Positions 24,261-32,441 of a DNA stretch of 64,000 bases are shown piece by piece. This stretch comes from an uncultured bacterium (GTDB lineage Bacteria > Bacillota > Clostridia > Oscillospirales > Oscillospiraceae): the NCBI GenBank assembly GCA_947073515.1, contig CAMTMC010000007.1:22157-86156 (forward strand). The letters run 5' to 3'. Below the pieces are notes generated by a model. That model was not told the origin of the DNA, made no database searches, and worked only from the letters and a program-made list of their open reading frames with translations. A program made the translations under genes and the position numbers. Every line of letters begins with the position of its first letter. Position 1 is the first letter of the stretch.

Positions 24261-25381
24261 GGCGCTTCCCCCTTCCCCAGCAGCTCTGCCGCCCCGGCGG
24301 CGCAGGTGGTGATGTCGTTCAGCCCCGCCCGGCCCAGGATGGTCAGGCAGGGGGTCTGGATGCCGCAGCCGCAGGTCTCGCCGGGGGTGAGATAGGCCAG
24401 GTCGTCGGTGATGACGCTGGTGGCGGGGGTGGCCCGGATGAGAGGGGAGATGAGGTTCAGCAGGCCCGTCTGTCCCATGGGCAGGGGCTCCAGGGTGTTC
24501 ACGTCCCGGATGAGAACCCGGGAGTAGACCGGCACGTGGAAACGGTGGTTTTTACAGGCGTTGATGAATACAGGGTGCTCCACCGCCCCGAAAAACTCGT
24601 GGATCTGGTGCTGAGGGACGCCCAGGACCCGGTCCGCCAGGGCGTAAAGGAGGGACTTGTCCACCTCCTGGGCGTAGTGTTGCTTCCAGCCGCCGGCCAG
24701 GAGGATCTTGGAGCCCTTGGGCAGGCGGGCCGACAGGCCCAGCTCCTCCATCCGCCTCAGCCCGAACCAGAGGTACGAGGGGAAGCCGATGATCCGGGTG
24801 GGGAAGGGGGAGCGGGACAGGGAATTGAGCTTCTGGACGATTCCGTCTATATCTGCCTCGTAGGCCCCGTCCCGGTACTGGAGGGCGTAGGTCCGGCTGA
24901 GGGGCGGGGCGAAGTGGGTCAGGCTGAACATGGTGCGGGTGACGCCGGTTTTGTTGCTGGGGTTGGGCTTGTAGCCCAGCACCACGCAGTGGGCGGGTTT
25001 GAGAGAGATGAGGCTGTGCTTCCAGCCCAGGCGGAGGACCATGGGAATCTCGGCCAGGATACAGCCCCAGTCGAAGCCGATCTGGCTGAAGCTGCCGCTG
25101 GTGCCCGAGGAGGTCACCCGCATGGCCATCCGCCAGGGCGGCATAGAGAAAAGGGCGTGGCGCTTATAGAACAGGGTGGGCAGGGCGGGGATCCTGGCCA
25201 GGTCGGAGATGGCCCGCAGCTGGCCGGGGGAGAAATCCAGCTGCTGGGCGATGGCTCGGTACTCCGGACAGCGCCGGATGTGGTAGGCGCAGTCCTCCCG
25301 GACGGCCTGGAGGAAGGCCGGGTCGGATTCCTCGCCGGCGTAAGGGCCGTAGAGCCAAAAGAGCTTTTGGCGGCTGAGCAT
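24257..25381 (-). CDS. LuxE-like acyl-protein synthetase
   Basis: Protein of 374 residues in the LuxE acyl-protein synthetase family, adenylate-forming enzymes that activate a carboxylic acid with ATP and pass it to a thiol. The AMP-binding P-loop-like TSSGTSGSFSQIGFDW (about 90-105), GGWKQHY, HEFFGAVEHP and the C-terminal TDDLAYL with CGCG are conserved features. It is coupled to the LuxC-like gene by an ATGA overlap, so the two probably form an ATP-driven acid-to-aldehyde pair. The natural acid is unknown. Confidence 0.85.
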   Translation of the reverse strand: MLSRQKLFWLYGPYAGEESDPAFLQAVREDCAYHIRRCPEYRAIAQQLDFSPGQLRAISDLARIPALPTLFYKRHALFSMPPWRMAMRVTSSGTSGSFSQIGFDWGCILAEIPMVLRLGWKHSLISLKPAHCVVLGYKPNPSNKTGVTRTMFSLTHFAPPLSRTYALQYRDGAYEADIDGIVQKLNSLSRSPFPTRIIGFPSYLWFGLRRMEELGLSARLPKGSKILLAGGWKQHYAQEVDKSLLYALADRVLGVPQHQIHEFFGAVEHPVFINACKNHRFHVPVYSRVLIRDVNTLEPLPMGQTGLLNLISPLIRATPATSVITDDLAYLTPGETCGCGIQTPCLTILGRAGLNDITTCAAGAAELLGKGEAP

Positions 25382-25482
25382 GGGCTCGCCTCCTTTTTCC
25401 CGTTATAAAATGGGGCCGCCCACATCCCGCGGGGCAAGGGCAAAGCCCTTGCCCCGCATAACGGATCGGTTTCAGCGGTATT

Positions 25483-27567
25483 TTACTCCACATCCCGGTA
25501 GTACAGCCCCCGGGTGTACTCGGCGGGCTGGTAGCGTCCCCGGTTCAGGTAGCGCTCCAGCACCTGGGCGCACTCCTGGGCGTTCTCGGTGGTGAACATC
25601 AGCCGCGCGGCCCACAGGCCCAGCTTCCGCCAGTCGGCGGCCTTGTCCGCCAGGAATACCTTTTTAGAATTGTAAATCTCGTTCCGGCATCCCCAGGCCT
25701 TCACCACCGGGAAGCGCTCCCCCTTCCGGTCGGTGAGCAGGTTCACGTTGCCGCAGGTGTGGCGGCCGGAGTGGTTGTGGATGATACAGGTCTCCGTAAT
25801 CATCAGGGGCAGGCGGCCGTAGGCGATGAACTCGGTGGGCAGGGTCTTGGACAGGTCCCGGATCTGGGGGAATTTCAGCTCGAAGGAGGCGGTGGCGGAG
25901 ATCAGCCCCAGCCGGCGCAGCTCCTTCATGGTCTGGCTGTTGTAGGCCCCCAGGCCGTAGTCCCCCCGGACCTGGAAGCCCAGCTGAGGGGCCCGGCGGA
26001 CGGCTCCCCAGGTGCCGCACAGGGCCTCGGTCACCCCCAGCTCCCGCAGGGCGATCAGATCCCGCTCCAGCTGGGGGAGTTCCCGGTCCGTGCAGATCCG
26101 GGGGAGGACGGCGGCCACCGGGACACCCGCCTCCTGGCAGTGGCGGACGGCGTCGGGATTGGCGGCCCCCTCGCCGGCGGGGAGGTAGAGCAGGGCCGGT
26201 TTCAGCCGCAGCAGGTCGGCGCTGAGCTGGTCCGCCGTCCGGAGGGAGAGGGTAAACACCGGGGGCTCCTTGGGGTTCTCGTAGCGCACGCCGGGCTGGA
26301 AGGGCAGCTTCCGCCGCTGGGGCAGGGCCTGCCGCTGGCGGGAGAGCTCCTCCAGGGCCCGGCGGCGCAGGTCGTTGAGGGTGGACAGGGGGAGGGACAG
26401 GCCGTCCTCCACCCGGGCGGTGGCCTTCTCACAGCTGAAGGGGGTGCCGCCGGTGCGCTGGAGCTGGCCCTCCACCTTCTCCCGGGTGAGGGGGACGTTC
26501 CGGGCCGGCTCGGGGACCGGGCCCTCTACCCGGGCCATATGGCCCAGGTCGTCCTCCGCCGCCACCTGGGCGGGCTGGTTGGCCTGGATCAGGCCGTACA
26601 GGCGGACGGGCTCCTTCCGGTTCTCGCCGTTCTCATAGCTGGCCCGGGCCTGGGCGTACAGCTCCCGGGGCTCCTTATCCTCCTGGCGGGTGCCGAACAT
26701 CTCCGGGCCCAGGCGGCCGGTGTAGTAGCCGTCGGTAAAGCCCTGGCGGGAGAAGGTCTGCTTTAAAATCTCCAGCTCCTGGGGGGTGGGCTCCCGCCCC
26801 TCCCGGATGGCCCGGGCGTAGATGCCGGTGACGGTGGCCACGTACTCCGGGCGCTTCATCCGGCCCTCCAGCTTCAGGCAGGCCACCCCCATCTCCTCCA
26901 GCTCCCGCAAATGCCGGACCATGGACAGGTCCTTCAGGGAGAGGGGGTACTCGTCCGCCTGGCCGTTCCAGCCGTAGTTCAGGCGGCAGGGCTGGGCGCA
27001 CAGCCCCCGGTTGCCGCTGCGGCCCCCGATGACCGAGGAGAAAAAGCACTGGCCGGACCAGCACATACACAGGGCCCCGTGGCCGAAGACCTCGATCTCA
27101 ATGGGGGAGTGCTGGCAGATGTAGGAAATCTGGTCCCGGGACAGCTCCCGGCCCAGCACCACCCGGGAGATGCCCAGGTCGGCGCACAGCTTCACCCCGT
27201 CCAGGGAGTGGACGGTCATCTGGGTGGAGGCGTGGACGGGCAGGTCGGGGACGGTCTGGCGGAGCATCCGCAGCACGCCCAGGTCCTGGACAATGACGGC
27301 GTCGATGCCGATGTCGCTGGCGTGGGCGGCCACCTGGGCGGCCCCGGGGAGCTCCCGGTCGGTGAGCAGGGTGTTGAGGGTCAGGTGGACCTTGCACCCC
27401 CGGAGATGGCAGTAAGAGACCGCCTGGGCCACCTCCGCCTCGGTGAAGTTTTTGGCGTTGCGGCGGGCGTTAAAATCCCCGTATCCCAGATAGACAGCGC
27501 CGGCCCCGTTTTGGACGGCGGCGGTGACCGCCTCCATGGAGCCGGCGGGGGAGAGCAGTTCGAGCAT
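25483..27567 (-). CDS. U32 family peptidase with DUF3656 (RlhA/YhbU relative)
   Basis: Protein of 694 residues. The N-terminal U32 domain begins ELLSPAGSMEAVTAAVQNGA and contains the signature EVFGHGALCMCWSGQCFFS (about 165-183), followed by conserved Cys in GNRGLCAQPCR. A DUF3656 region fills the middle, and a second half carries TCIIHNHSGRHTCG. Relatives act in rRNA hydroxylation (RlhA) or carry Fe-S clusters; protease activity is doubtful. The start is the ATG at 27567 after AAAGGAGG. It sits between zapA and the luxE-like gene in one direction. Confidence 0.93.
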   Translation of the reverse strand: MLELLSPAGSMEAVTAAVQNGAGAVYLGYGDFNARRNAKNFTEAEVAQAVSYCHLRGCKVHLTLNTLLTDRELPGAAQVAAHASDIGIDAVIVQDLGVLRMLRQTVPDLPVHASTQMTVHSLDGVKLCADLGISRVVLGRELSRDQISYICQHSPIEIEVFGHGALCMCWSGQCFFSSVIGGRSGNRGLCAQPCRLNYGWNGQADEYPLSLKDLSMVRHLRELEEMGVACLKLEGRMKRPEYVATVTGIYARAIREGREPTPQELEILKQTFSRQGFTDGYYTGRLGPEMFGTRQEDKEPRELYAQARASYENGENRKEPVRLYGLIQANQPAQVAAEDDLGHMARVEGPVPEPARNVPLTREKVEGQLQRTGGTPFSCEKATARVEDGLSLPLSTLNDLRRRALEELSRQRQALPQRRKLPFQPGVRYENPKEPPVFTLSLRTADQLSADLLRLKPALLYLPAGEGAANPDAVRHCQEAGVPVAAVLPRICTDRELPQLERDLIALRELGVTEALCGTWGAVRRAPQLGFQVRGDYGLGAYNSQTMKELRRLGLISATASFELKFPQIRDLSKTLPTEFIAYGRLPLMITETCIIHNHSGRHTCGNVNLLTDRKGERFPVVKAWGCRNEIYNSKKVFLADKAADWRKLGLWAARLMFTTENAQECAQVLERYLNRGRYQPAEYTRGLYYRDVE

Positions 27568-27648
27568 GGATCGCGCCTCCTTTGGCAAGTGCTGAAACAG
27601 GCGCCCGGCCCGCCGGGCGGCCTGGGCTTATCCGCGTATTTCAGGGCC

Positions 27649-27960
27649 TTATTTTTTGTTTCCCAGCTTAAAGATCTCCCGCTTGGCCTCAGACAGTTCG
27701 GCCTTGAGCTGGGCGCTCTCGTCCAGCGTCTCTTTGATCTGGAGGCGGAGGGATTCGGCGGTCTCCTGCTCCTTGAAATACTGGTCGGCGATGTTCATGG
27801 CCGCCAGCACCGCCCCGTCCGCAATGGACAGCCGGCCGGACAGCAGGGGCTTGAGCTGCTGGTCCACATGGGCGGCGCACCTGCGGACATAGGCCTCGTC
27901 CTCTACGGCCAGCATGGTGTAATCCCTGTCACCGATGGTGACCACGATTTTGTTTTTCAT
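27649..27960 (-). CDS. zapA: cell division protein ZapA
   Basis: Small FtsZ-ring stabiliser of 103 residues, with a beta-hairpin start (KNKIVVTIGDRDYTM) and a C-terminal coiled coil (about 60-98) used for tetramer formation. The ATG has GGGAGGA upstream. Gene order zapA-U32 peptidase is conserved in Firmicutes, supporting the call. Its leader carries hairpin element B in reverse orientation. Confidence 0.93.
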   Translation of the reverse strand: MKNKIVVTIGDRDYTMLAVEDEAYVRRCAAHVDQQLKPLLSGRLSIADGAVLAAMNIADQYFKEQETAESLRLQIKETLDESAQLKAELSEAKREIFKLGNKK

Positions 27961-28007
27961 AAAACGTTCCTCCCCCGGCGTATTGGGGACATACCGCCCC
28001 CACCTTC

Positions 28008-28169
28008 GAACCTGTATTCACAAGCTCAAACGGCCGTCTAAGCGGGAATTTTGCCGTCCCGCCTCGTTGTGAAATCTTGAAATCCACCCAGGATTCCCGG
28101 GATTTCCCGCCTTGCGGGCCAGGCAAACTTCCTCGCTGATCCAGCATTTTCACTTATGAATACCGGTTC
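28008..28169 (+). repeat. ~162-bp long-hairpin element, copy B
   Basis: Ends GAACCTGTATTCACAAG and CTTATGAATACCGGTTC are complementary with two mismatches. Inner helices AGCGGGAA/TTCCTCGCT and GAAATC/GATTTC flank an apical AATCC-ACCCA-GGATT hairpin at the exact centre (28081-28095). It shares CTTGAAATCCACCCAGGATT with copy D at 55779. It lies between the zapA start and a candidate zapA promoter, in the opposite orientation to zapA. Confidence 0.85.
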
Positions 28170-28187
28170 TTAATCTGTGTAAGGGCC

Positions 28188-28217
28188 ATTATAGCACAGA
28201 ACACCCCGGCTGAACAA
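28188..28217 (-). promoter_or_regulatory. candidate promoter of zapA
   Basis: Minus strand TTGTTC, an 18-bp spacer, then a perfect TATAAT with an extended TGC. The start would lie near 28181, giving a ~220-nt leader that contains hairpin element B. Confidence 0.6.
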
Positions 28218-28287
28218 TAAATTTTTGCCTCATTCCACTTTTTTCGACCCGTTTGGGTGAGGCAGGGGGGACGGCAGAATTTTATGG

Positions 28288-28316
28288 TTTACGCCGGGCG
28301 GTTTTTGCGGTAAAAT
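28288..28316 (+). promoter_or_regulatory. promoter of the dnaD-dnaC-lspA-rluA operon
   Basis: TTTACG, a 17-bp spacer, then TAAAAT, 30 bp before the DnaD start codon and divergent from zapA. Confidence 0.65.
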
Positions 28317-28346
28317 GGAGGGACAAATCTGCGAAGGAGGCGCCCC

Positions 28347-29291
28347 ATGTCCCAGATCTTTCTCCCTGGGGAGATTTTAGCCATGTCCGGCCAGGCGGCC
28401 GACCGGCTGCTGAAGCTGGACAGCGGGGACGCCGCCCTGCTGTACCTCCAGCTCCTCCGCCGGGGGAACCTAGAGGGCCTGCGCTGGCCGGAGGACCGGG
28501 CCCGGAGCGCCCTGGAGCTGCTCCGGGGCCAGGGGCTGGCCTCGGGCGCCCTCCCCGAGCCGCCCGCCCCCGTCCAGGAGGAGCCCCCCCCGGACTACGC
28601 CACCGAGGACATCAGCCGGGCGCTGGCGGACCGGAGCTCCACCTTCCCCGCCCTGGCCGACGAGGTGGAGCGGCGGCTGGGCAAGCGGCTGTCCGCCGCC
28701 GACCTGAAGGGGCTGTTTACCCTCTACGACCACCTGGCCCTGCCGGCGGAGGTGATCCTGATGCTGGTGGGCTGGTGCGTGGAGGAGATGGAGCGGAAAT
28801 ACGGCCCGGGCAGAAAACCCTTCCTGTCCCAGATCAAGCGGGAGGGGTTTATTTGGGCCCGGAAGAACATCGACACCATGGAGCGGGCGGAGGAGCACAT
28901 CTCCAAGCTCACCCGGCTGAGAGGCCGGGAGAGCGAGGTGCTCCGCCTGATGGACATCCCCCCCAGGCCCTTGGTGGACCGGGAGCGGACCTATATCGCC
29001 GCCTGGGACGACATGGGCTTTGACGACGGGGCCATCCGCCTGGCCTATGAGCGCACGGTGCTGAAAAAGCAGTCCATGGACTGGGGCTATATGAACGGTA
29101 TCCTGCGCCGGTGGCATGAGAAGGGCCTGCACACCGCCGCCGCCGTCCAGGCCGGGGACCGGGGGCCCGGGACAGGACGGGCCGGAGTGGAGACGAAACC
29201 GTCTGCTATGGAAAACCAGGAACAGCGCACCCGGGAGAACATGGAGCGCACCCGCCGGCTCCTGGAACAGATGAAGGGGGAGGGGAGCTAA
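28347..29291 (+). CDS. DnaD-domain primosome protein
   Basis: Protein of 314 residues with two DnaB/DnaD C-terminal-type modules (about 90-165 and 195-255). The second carries the closing motif WGYMNGILRRWHEKGL, like the YxxxILxxW signature of DnaD. An N-terminal helical region (about 1-65) and a charged C-terminal tail complete it. DnaD helps load the replicative helicase in Firmicutes. The ATG follows GAAGGAGG, and the stop directly abuts the start of the DnaC-like gene. Confidence 0.92.
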   Translation: MSQIFLPGEILAMSGQAADRLLKLDSGDAALLYLQLLRRGNLEGLRWPEDRARSALELLRGQGLASGALPEPPAPVQEEPPPDYATEDISRALADRSSTFPALADEVERRLGKRLSAADLKGLFTLYDHLALPAEVILMLVGWCVEEMERKYGPGRKPFLSQIKREGFIWARKNIDTMERAEEHISKLTRLRGRESEVLRLMDIPPRPLVDRERTYIAAWDDMGFDDGAIRLAYERTVLKKQSMDWGYMNGILRRWHEKGLHTAAAVQAGDRGPGTGRAGVETKPSAMENQEQRTRENMERTRRLLEQMKGEGS

Positions 29292-30296
29292 ATGGCTTAC
29301 GACGCCAATGTCCTGCGCCGGGCCACCGACCAGCTGGAGCAGCGGCGCAGGCAGCGGAAGGAAGAAAACGAACGGAAACGTCTGGAAGCCTACCGCCGCC
29401 AGCCCAGGCTGGCCCAGCTGGACCGGCAGATTCAGGCCACCATGGCCCGGCTGGTAGCCGCCGCCCTGCGCCAGGGAGGCGACCCCGGCCAGGCGGTGCG
29501 GGAGGTCCGGGACGGCAATCTGGAGCTCCAGCAGGAGCGGGCCGTCCTCCTGGGGGCCATGGGCCTGCCCGCCGACGCCCTGGACGACCGGCCGGCCTGC
29601 GGGCTGTGCGGGGACACCGGCTGGCAGGGGGCCAAAATGTGCCCCTGCCTGAAAGAGCTGTGCGCCCGGGAGCAGATCCGGGAGCTGTCCAAGCTGCTGG
29701 ACCTGGGGAGCCAGTCCTTTGACACCTTCTCTATGGACTACTACCGGGAGAGCCTCTACCCCGGGCGGGGCATCTCCCCCAGGGCCAACATGGAGCTCAC
29801 CTACGAGCTGTGCCTGAACTACGCCCAGAAATTCAGCCGGTACGCCATCAAAAACCTGTTCCTCTCCGGCCCGCCGGGACTGGGCAAGACCTTCCTGTCC
29901 GCCTGTATCGCCCGGGCGGTGTCGGAGGCGGGGTTTTCCGTGGTATATGACACGGCGGTCAACGTGTTCGCCCAGTTTGAGGCCCGGAAGTTCCAGCGGG
30001 ACAGCGCCGACGGGGCGGAGGCCCGGGATGAGACCCGGCGGTACCTCCACTGTGACCTGCTGATCCTGGACGACCTGGGCAGCGAGCTCACCACCCAGTT
30101 TACCCAGTCCGCCCTGTACGAGCTGGTGAACAGCCGCCTGGCGGGGGAGCGGCACACCGTCATCTCCTCCAACCTGTCCCTGGAGGACGCGGCCCGGCGG
30201 TACGCCCCGGCCATCGTTTCCCGGCTGGAGGGGGAGTACCACCTGCTGGAGTTCTTCGGCGATGACATCCGGCTGCAAAAAAAGAACCGGCGATAA
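29292..30296 (+). CDS. DnaC/DnaI-type helicase loader ATPase
   Basis: AAA+ ATPase of 334 residues that loads the replicative helicase. An N-terminal coiled coil (about 8-40) and a Cys cluster (CGLCGDTGWQGAKMCPC, about 98-114, a probable zinc site as in DnaI) precede the ATPase core: Walker A SGPPGLGKTF (about 193) and Walker B LLILDDLGSE (about 255). The start codon abuts the DnaD stop, so loader and partner are made together. Confidence 0.94.
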   Translation: MAYDANVLRRATDQLEQRRRQRKEENERKRLEAYRRQPRLAQLDRQIQATMARLVAAALRQGGDPGQAVREVRDGNLELQQERAVLLGAMGLPADALDDRPACGLCGDTGWQGAKMCPCLKELCAREQIRELSKLLDLGSQSFDTFSMDYYRESLYPGRGISPRANMELTYELCLNYAQKFSRYAIKNLFLSGPPGLGKTFLSACIARAVSEAGFSVVYDTAVNVFAQFEARKFQRDSADGAEARDETRRYLHCDLLILDDLGSELTTQFTQSALYELVNSRLAGERHTVISSNLSLEDAARRYAPAIVSRLEGEYHLLEFFGDDIRLQKKNRR

Positions 30297-30318
30297 CAAT
30301 GTTTGGAGGAGCGAGCCC

Positions 30319-30813
30319 ATGATCTACGCCATTTTGACGGCGGCCCTGGTAGCCCTGGACCAGCTGGTAAAATTTTTGGTGCTGACCAATATCAGCCCGG
30401 GGGAGCACGTCCCCTTCATCCCCCACGTGCTGGAGCTGACCTATGTGGAGAACACCGGGGCGGCCTTCTCCATGTTCTCGGACCACACCTGGGTGCTGGC
30501 CCTGGTCTCCCTGGTGATGTCCGTGGTGCTAGCCGCCGCCATCTGGAAGGGGTTTTTTAAGCACCCGCTGGGGAAGGTCATCCTCACCCTGCTGCTGGCC
30601 GGGGCGGTGGGCAACCTCATCGACCGGGTGGCCCGGGGCTTTGTGGTGGATATGTTCAATGTGCTGTTTATGAACTTCGCCGTCTTTAATGTGGCGGACA
30701 TCTGCGTGGTGGTGGGCGGCATCGCCGCCGCTGTGTACTACCTGTTTTTAGGGGAGAAGCTGGAGGGCAGGGATGAGGAGGAGCCCCATGGGGACGCTGA
30801 GGCTGACCGCTGA
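30319..30813 (+). CDS. lspA: lipoprotein signal peptidase (signal peptidase II)
   Basis: Membrane aspartic protease of 164 residues that cleaves prolipoproteins before the lipidated Cys. It has four membrane segments. Motifs seen are VENTGAAFSM (about 38-47), GNLIDRVARGFVVDM (catalytic Asp, about 99-113) and FNVADICVV (catalytic Asp, about 121-129). It starts at the ATG after GGAGGAGCG. It overlaps rluA by 26 bp, the classical lspA-rluD order. Confidence 0.97.
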   Translation: MIYAILTAALVALDQLVKFLVLTNISPGEHVPFIPHVLELTYVENTGAAFSMFSDHTWVLALVSLVMSVVLAAAIWKGFFKHPLGKVILTLLLAGAVGNLIDRVARGFVVDMFNVLFMNFAVFNVADICVVVGGIAAAVYYLFLGEKLEGRDEEEPHGDAEADR

Positions 30814-31696
30814 CCGGGAGGGGGAGCGGGCGGATTCCTTCCTGGCCCGGGCCGTCCCGGAGCTGACCCGCTCCGCCGCCCAGAAGCTGCTGGAGCGGGG
30901 GGCGGCGGGCTCCAAGGGAAAAAAGCTCCGGAAAAATGACCGGCTGGCCGCCGGCCAGGAGGTGGAGGTGGAGCTCCCCAGTCCGGAGCCGGTGGAGATC
31001 CTCCCCCAGAACATCCCCCTGGACGTGGTCTATGAGGACGGGGACGTGATCGTGGTCAACAAGCCGGTGGGGCTGGTGGTTCACCCGGCGCCGGGGCATC
31101 CGGACGGCACGCTGGTGAACGCCCTGCTGTATCACTGCGGGGACTCCCTGTCCGGCATCAACGGGGAGCTGCGGCCAGGGATCGTCCACCGCATTGACCG
31201 GGATACCTCCGGCCTGATCATCGCCGCCAAAAACGATAAGGCCCACCTGGCCCTGGCCGCCCAGCTCCAGGACCACTCCCTGGCCCGGACCTATGAGGCG
31301 GTGGCGGCGGGGGGGTTCCGGGAGGACAGCGGGACGGTGGACGCCCCCATCGGCCGCCACCCGGTGGACCGGAAAAAGATGGCCGTCGACCGGAGGAACG
31401 GCCGGGAGGCGGTGACCCACTGGTCGGTGCTGGCCCGGTACAGCGGGTATACCCATGTGGAGTGCAGGCTGGAGACCGGGCGGACCCATCAGATCCGGGT
31501 CCATCTGGCCTCGATCGGCCACCCCCTGCTGGGGGACACGGTGTATGGGGCGAGGAAGCCCTGCCCCGGTCTGGCGGGCCAGTGCCTCCACGCCCGGAGG
31601 CTGAGGTTTGTCCATCCCTCCAGCGGGGAGGCGGTGGAGCTGGAGTGCCCCCTGCCCCCCTGGTTCCAGCAGGTGCTGAAAACGCTCTCTTTATAA
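30788..31696 (+). CDS. RluA-family 23S rRNA pseudouridine synthase
   Basis: Protein of 302 residues with an N-terminal S4 RNA-binding domain (about 12-70) and a pseudouridine synthase domain with the active site HRIDRDTSGL (catalytic Asp, about residue 136) and GRTHQIRVHLASIGHPLLGD. It is of RluD type. An alternative start at 30773 adds five residues; 30788 was chosen because GAGGAGG lies 5 nt upstream. It overlaps lspA and is the last gene of the operon, followed by a strong terminator. Confidence 0.94.
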   Translation: MGTLRLTADREGERADSFLARAVPELTRSAAQKLLERGAAGSKGKKLRKNDRLAAGQEVEVELPSPEPVEILPQNIPLDVVYEDGDVIVVNKPVGLVVHPAPGHPDGTLVNALLYHCGDSLSGINGELRPGIVHRIDRDTSGLIIAAKNDKAHLALAAQLQDHSLARTYEAVAAGGFREDSGTVDAPIGRHPVDRKKMAVDRRNGREAVTHWSVLARYSGYTHVECRLETGRTHQIRVHLASIGHPLLGDTVYGARKPCPGLAGQCLHARRLRFVHPSSGEAVELECPLPPWFQQVLKTLSL

Positions 31697-31697
31697 A

Positions 31698-31728
31698 CCC
31701 CGCCGCCGGAGCCCGGCGGCGGGGTTTT
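31698..31728. terminator. bidirectional intrinsic terminator
   Basis: Perfect 12-bp stem CCCCGCCGCCGG with a 3-nt loop, followed by TTTT on the plus strand. It lies between the converging rluA and CBS genes. Confidence 0.88.
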
Positions 31729-32156
31729 CAGCCGACGATGATGTTTTCCGAGATTTCGCACAGGGCCTGGGCGGCCTCCAGGTCGAAGCGGCCGCTCCGG
31801 GCCACGTCCGCCAGGGAGATCATCCCCACCAGCTTTCCGCCCTCCACCACCGGCAGGCGGCGGACCTGGTGGACCGCCATGAGGCGGGTGGCCTCCCGGC
31901 AGTCGTCCCCAGGGGCGACAGTGGCGCAGCTCCGGGTCATGATGTCCCGCACCGGGGTCTGGGCCGGGTCCTCCTCGGCGGCGACGCAGCGCAGGACAAT
32001 GTCCCGGTCGGTGACTACCCCCCGGAGACGGCGGTCGCCGCCGCACACCGGAAGGGAACCCACGTTGTGCCGGCTGATGAGCCGGGCGGCCAGGGCGGCG
32101 GAGGAGGTGGGCTCCACCGTGATGACGCTGGGGTTCATGAGATCCTGTACCCGCAT
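31728..32156 (-). CDS. CBS-domain pair protein
   Basis: Protein of 142 residues made only of two CBS motifs (about 7-60 and 72-128), the Bateman module that binds adenine nucleotides or S-adenosylmethionine. The repeats show VRDLM-type starts (VQDLMNPSVITV and VRDIMTRSCATV) and DRDIVLR. Stand-alone proteins of this kind are energy sensors of unknown partner. It starts at the ATG at 32156. Hairpin element C ends 18 bp upstream, in the sense orientation. Confidence 0.93.
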   Translation of the reverse strand: MRVQDLMNPSVITVEPTSSAALAARLISRHNVGSLPVCGGDRRLRGVVTDRDIVLRCVAAEEDPAQTPVRDIMTRSCATVAPGDDCREATRLMAVHQVRRLPVVEGGKLVGMISLADVARSGRFDLEAAQALCEISENIIVG

Positions 32157-32174
32157 AAACAACACCCTTTCGTA

Positions 32175-32336
32175 AGAAGCTGTACCAATCGTCAAAGTAT
32201 TCAGATTTGCGAGCCCAAATTACCGGTGGCAAGACGAAAAACCGCAGGAATACTTTGTGTATTTCAAGGTTTCTCAACGTGGCCAGCGGCAATTTGGGCC
32301 GCAAAGATGAGCGCTGAGGCGATTGGTACAGCTTCA
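32175..32336 (-). repeat. ~162-bp long-hairpin element, copy C
   Basis: Ends AGAAGCTGTACCAATCG and CGATTGGTACAGCTTC are perfect complements. Inner helices pair GCGAGCCCAAATT with AATTTGGGCCGC, and GAAAAACC with GGTTTCTC. The apical hairpin at the centre (32249-32263) is AATAC-TTTGT-GTATT. Read on the minus strand it aligns with copies B and D over CTTGAAATNCACNNAGNATT. It sits directly upstream of the CBS gene in the same direction. Confidence 0.88.
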
Positions 32337-32375
32337 AAATATGCCTTGTGGCCAGTTTAACCGGAAGGGCGGCAT

Positions 32376-32381
32376 TTTATA
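32376..32381 (-). promoter_or_regulatory. possible -10 box upstream of element C
   Basis: Minus strand TATAAA about 40 bp beyond the element. No convincing -35 is seen. It would place element C in the CBS-gene leader. Confidence 0.3.
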
Positions 32382-32441
32382 CAGGTATTGGGGAAATTGT
32401 GGGAAAAATTGAGAGACGGAACCGTCTGATATTCTAGGACG

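Noticed and set aside
22995..25381. Bioluminescence operon
   Set aside because: Only the LuxC and LuxE families are present; no luciferase subunits or LuxD are encoded near, and the neighbours are housekeeping genes.
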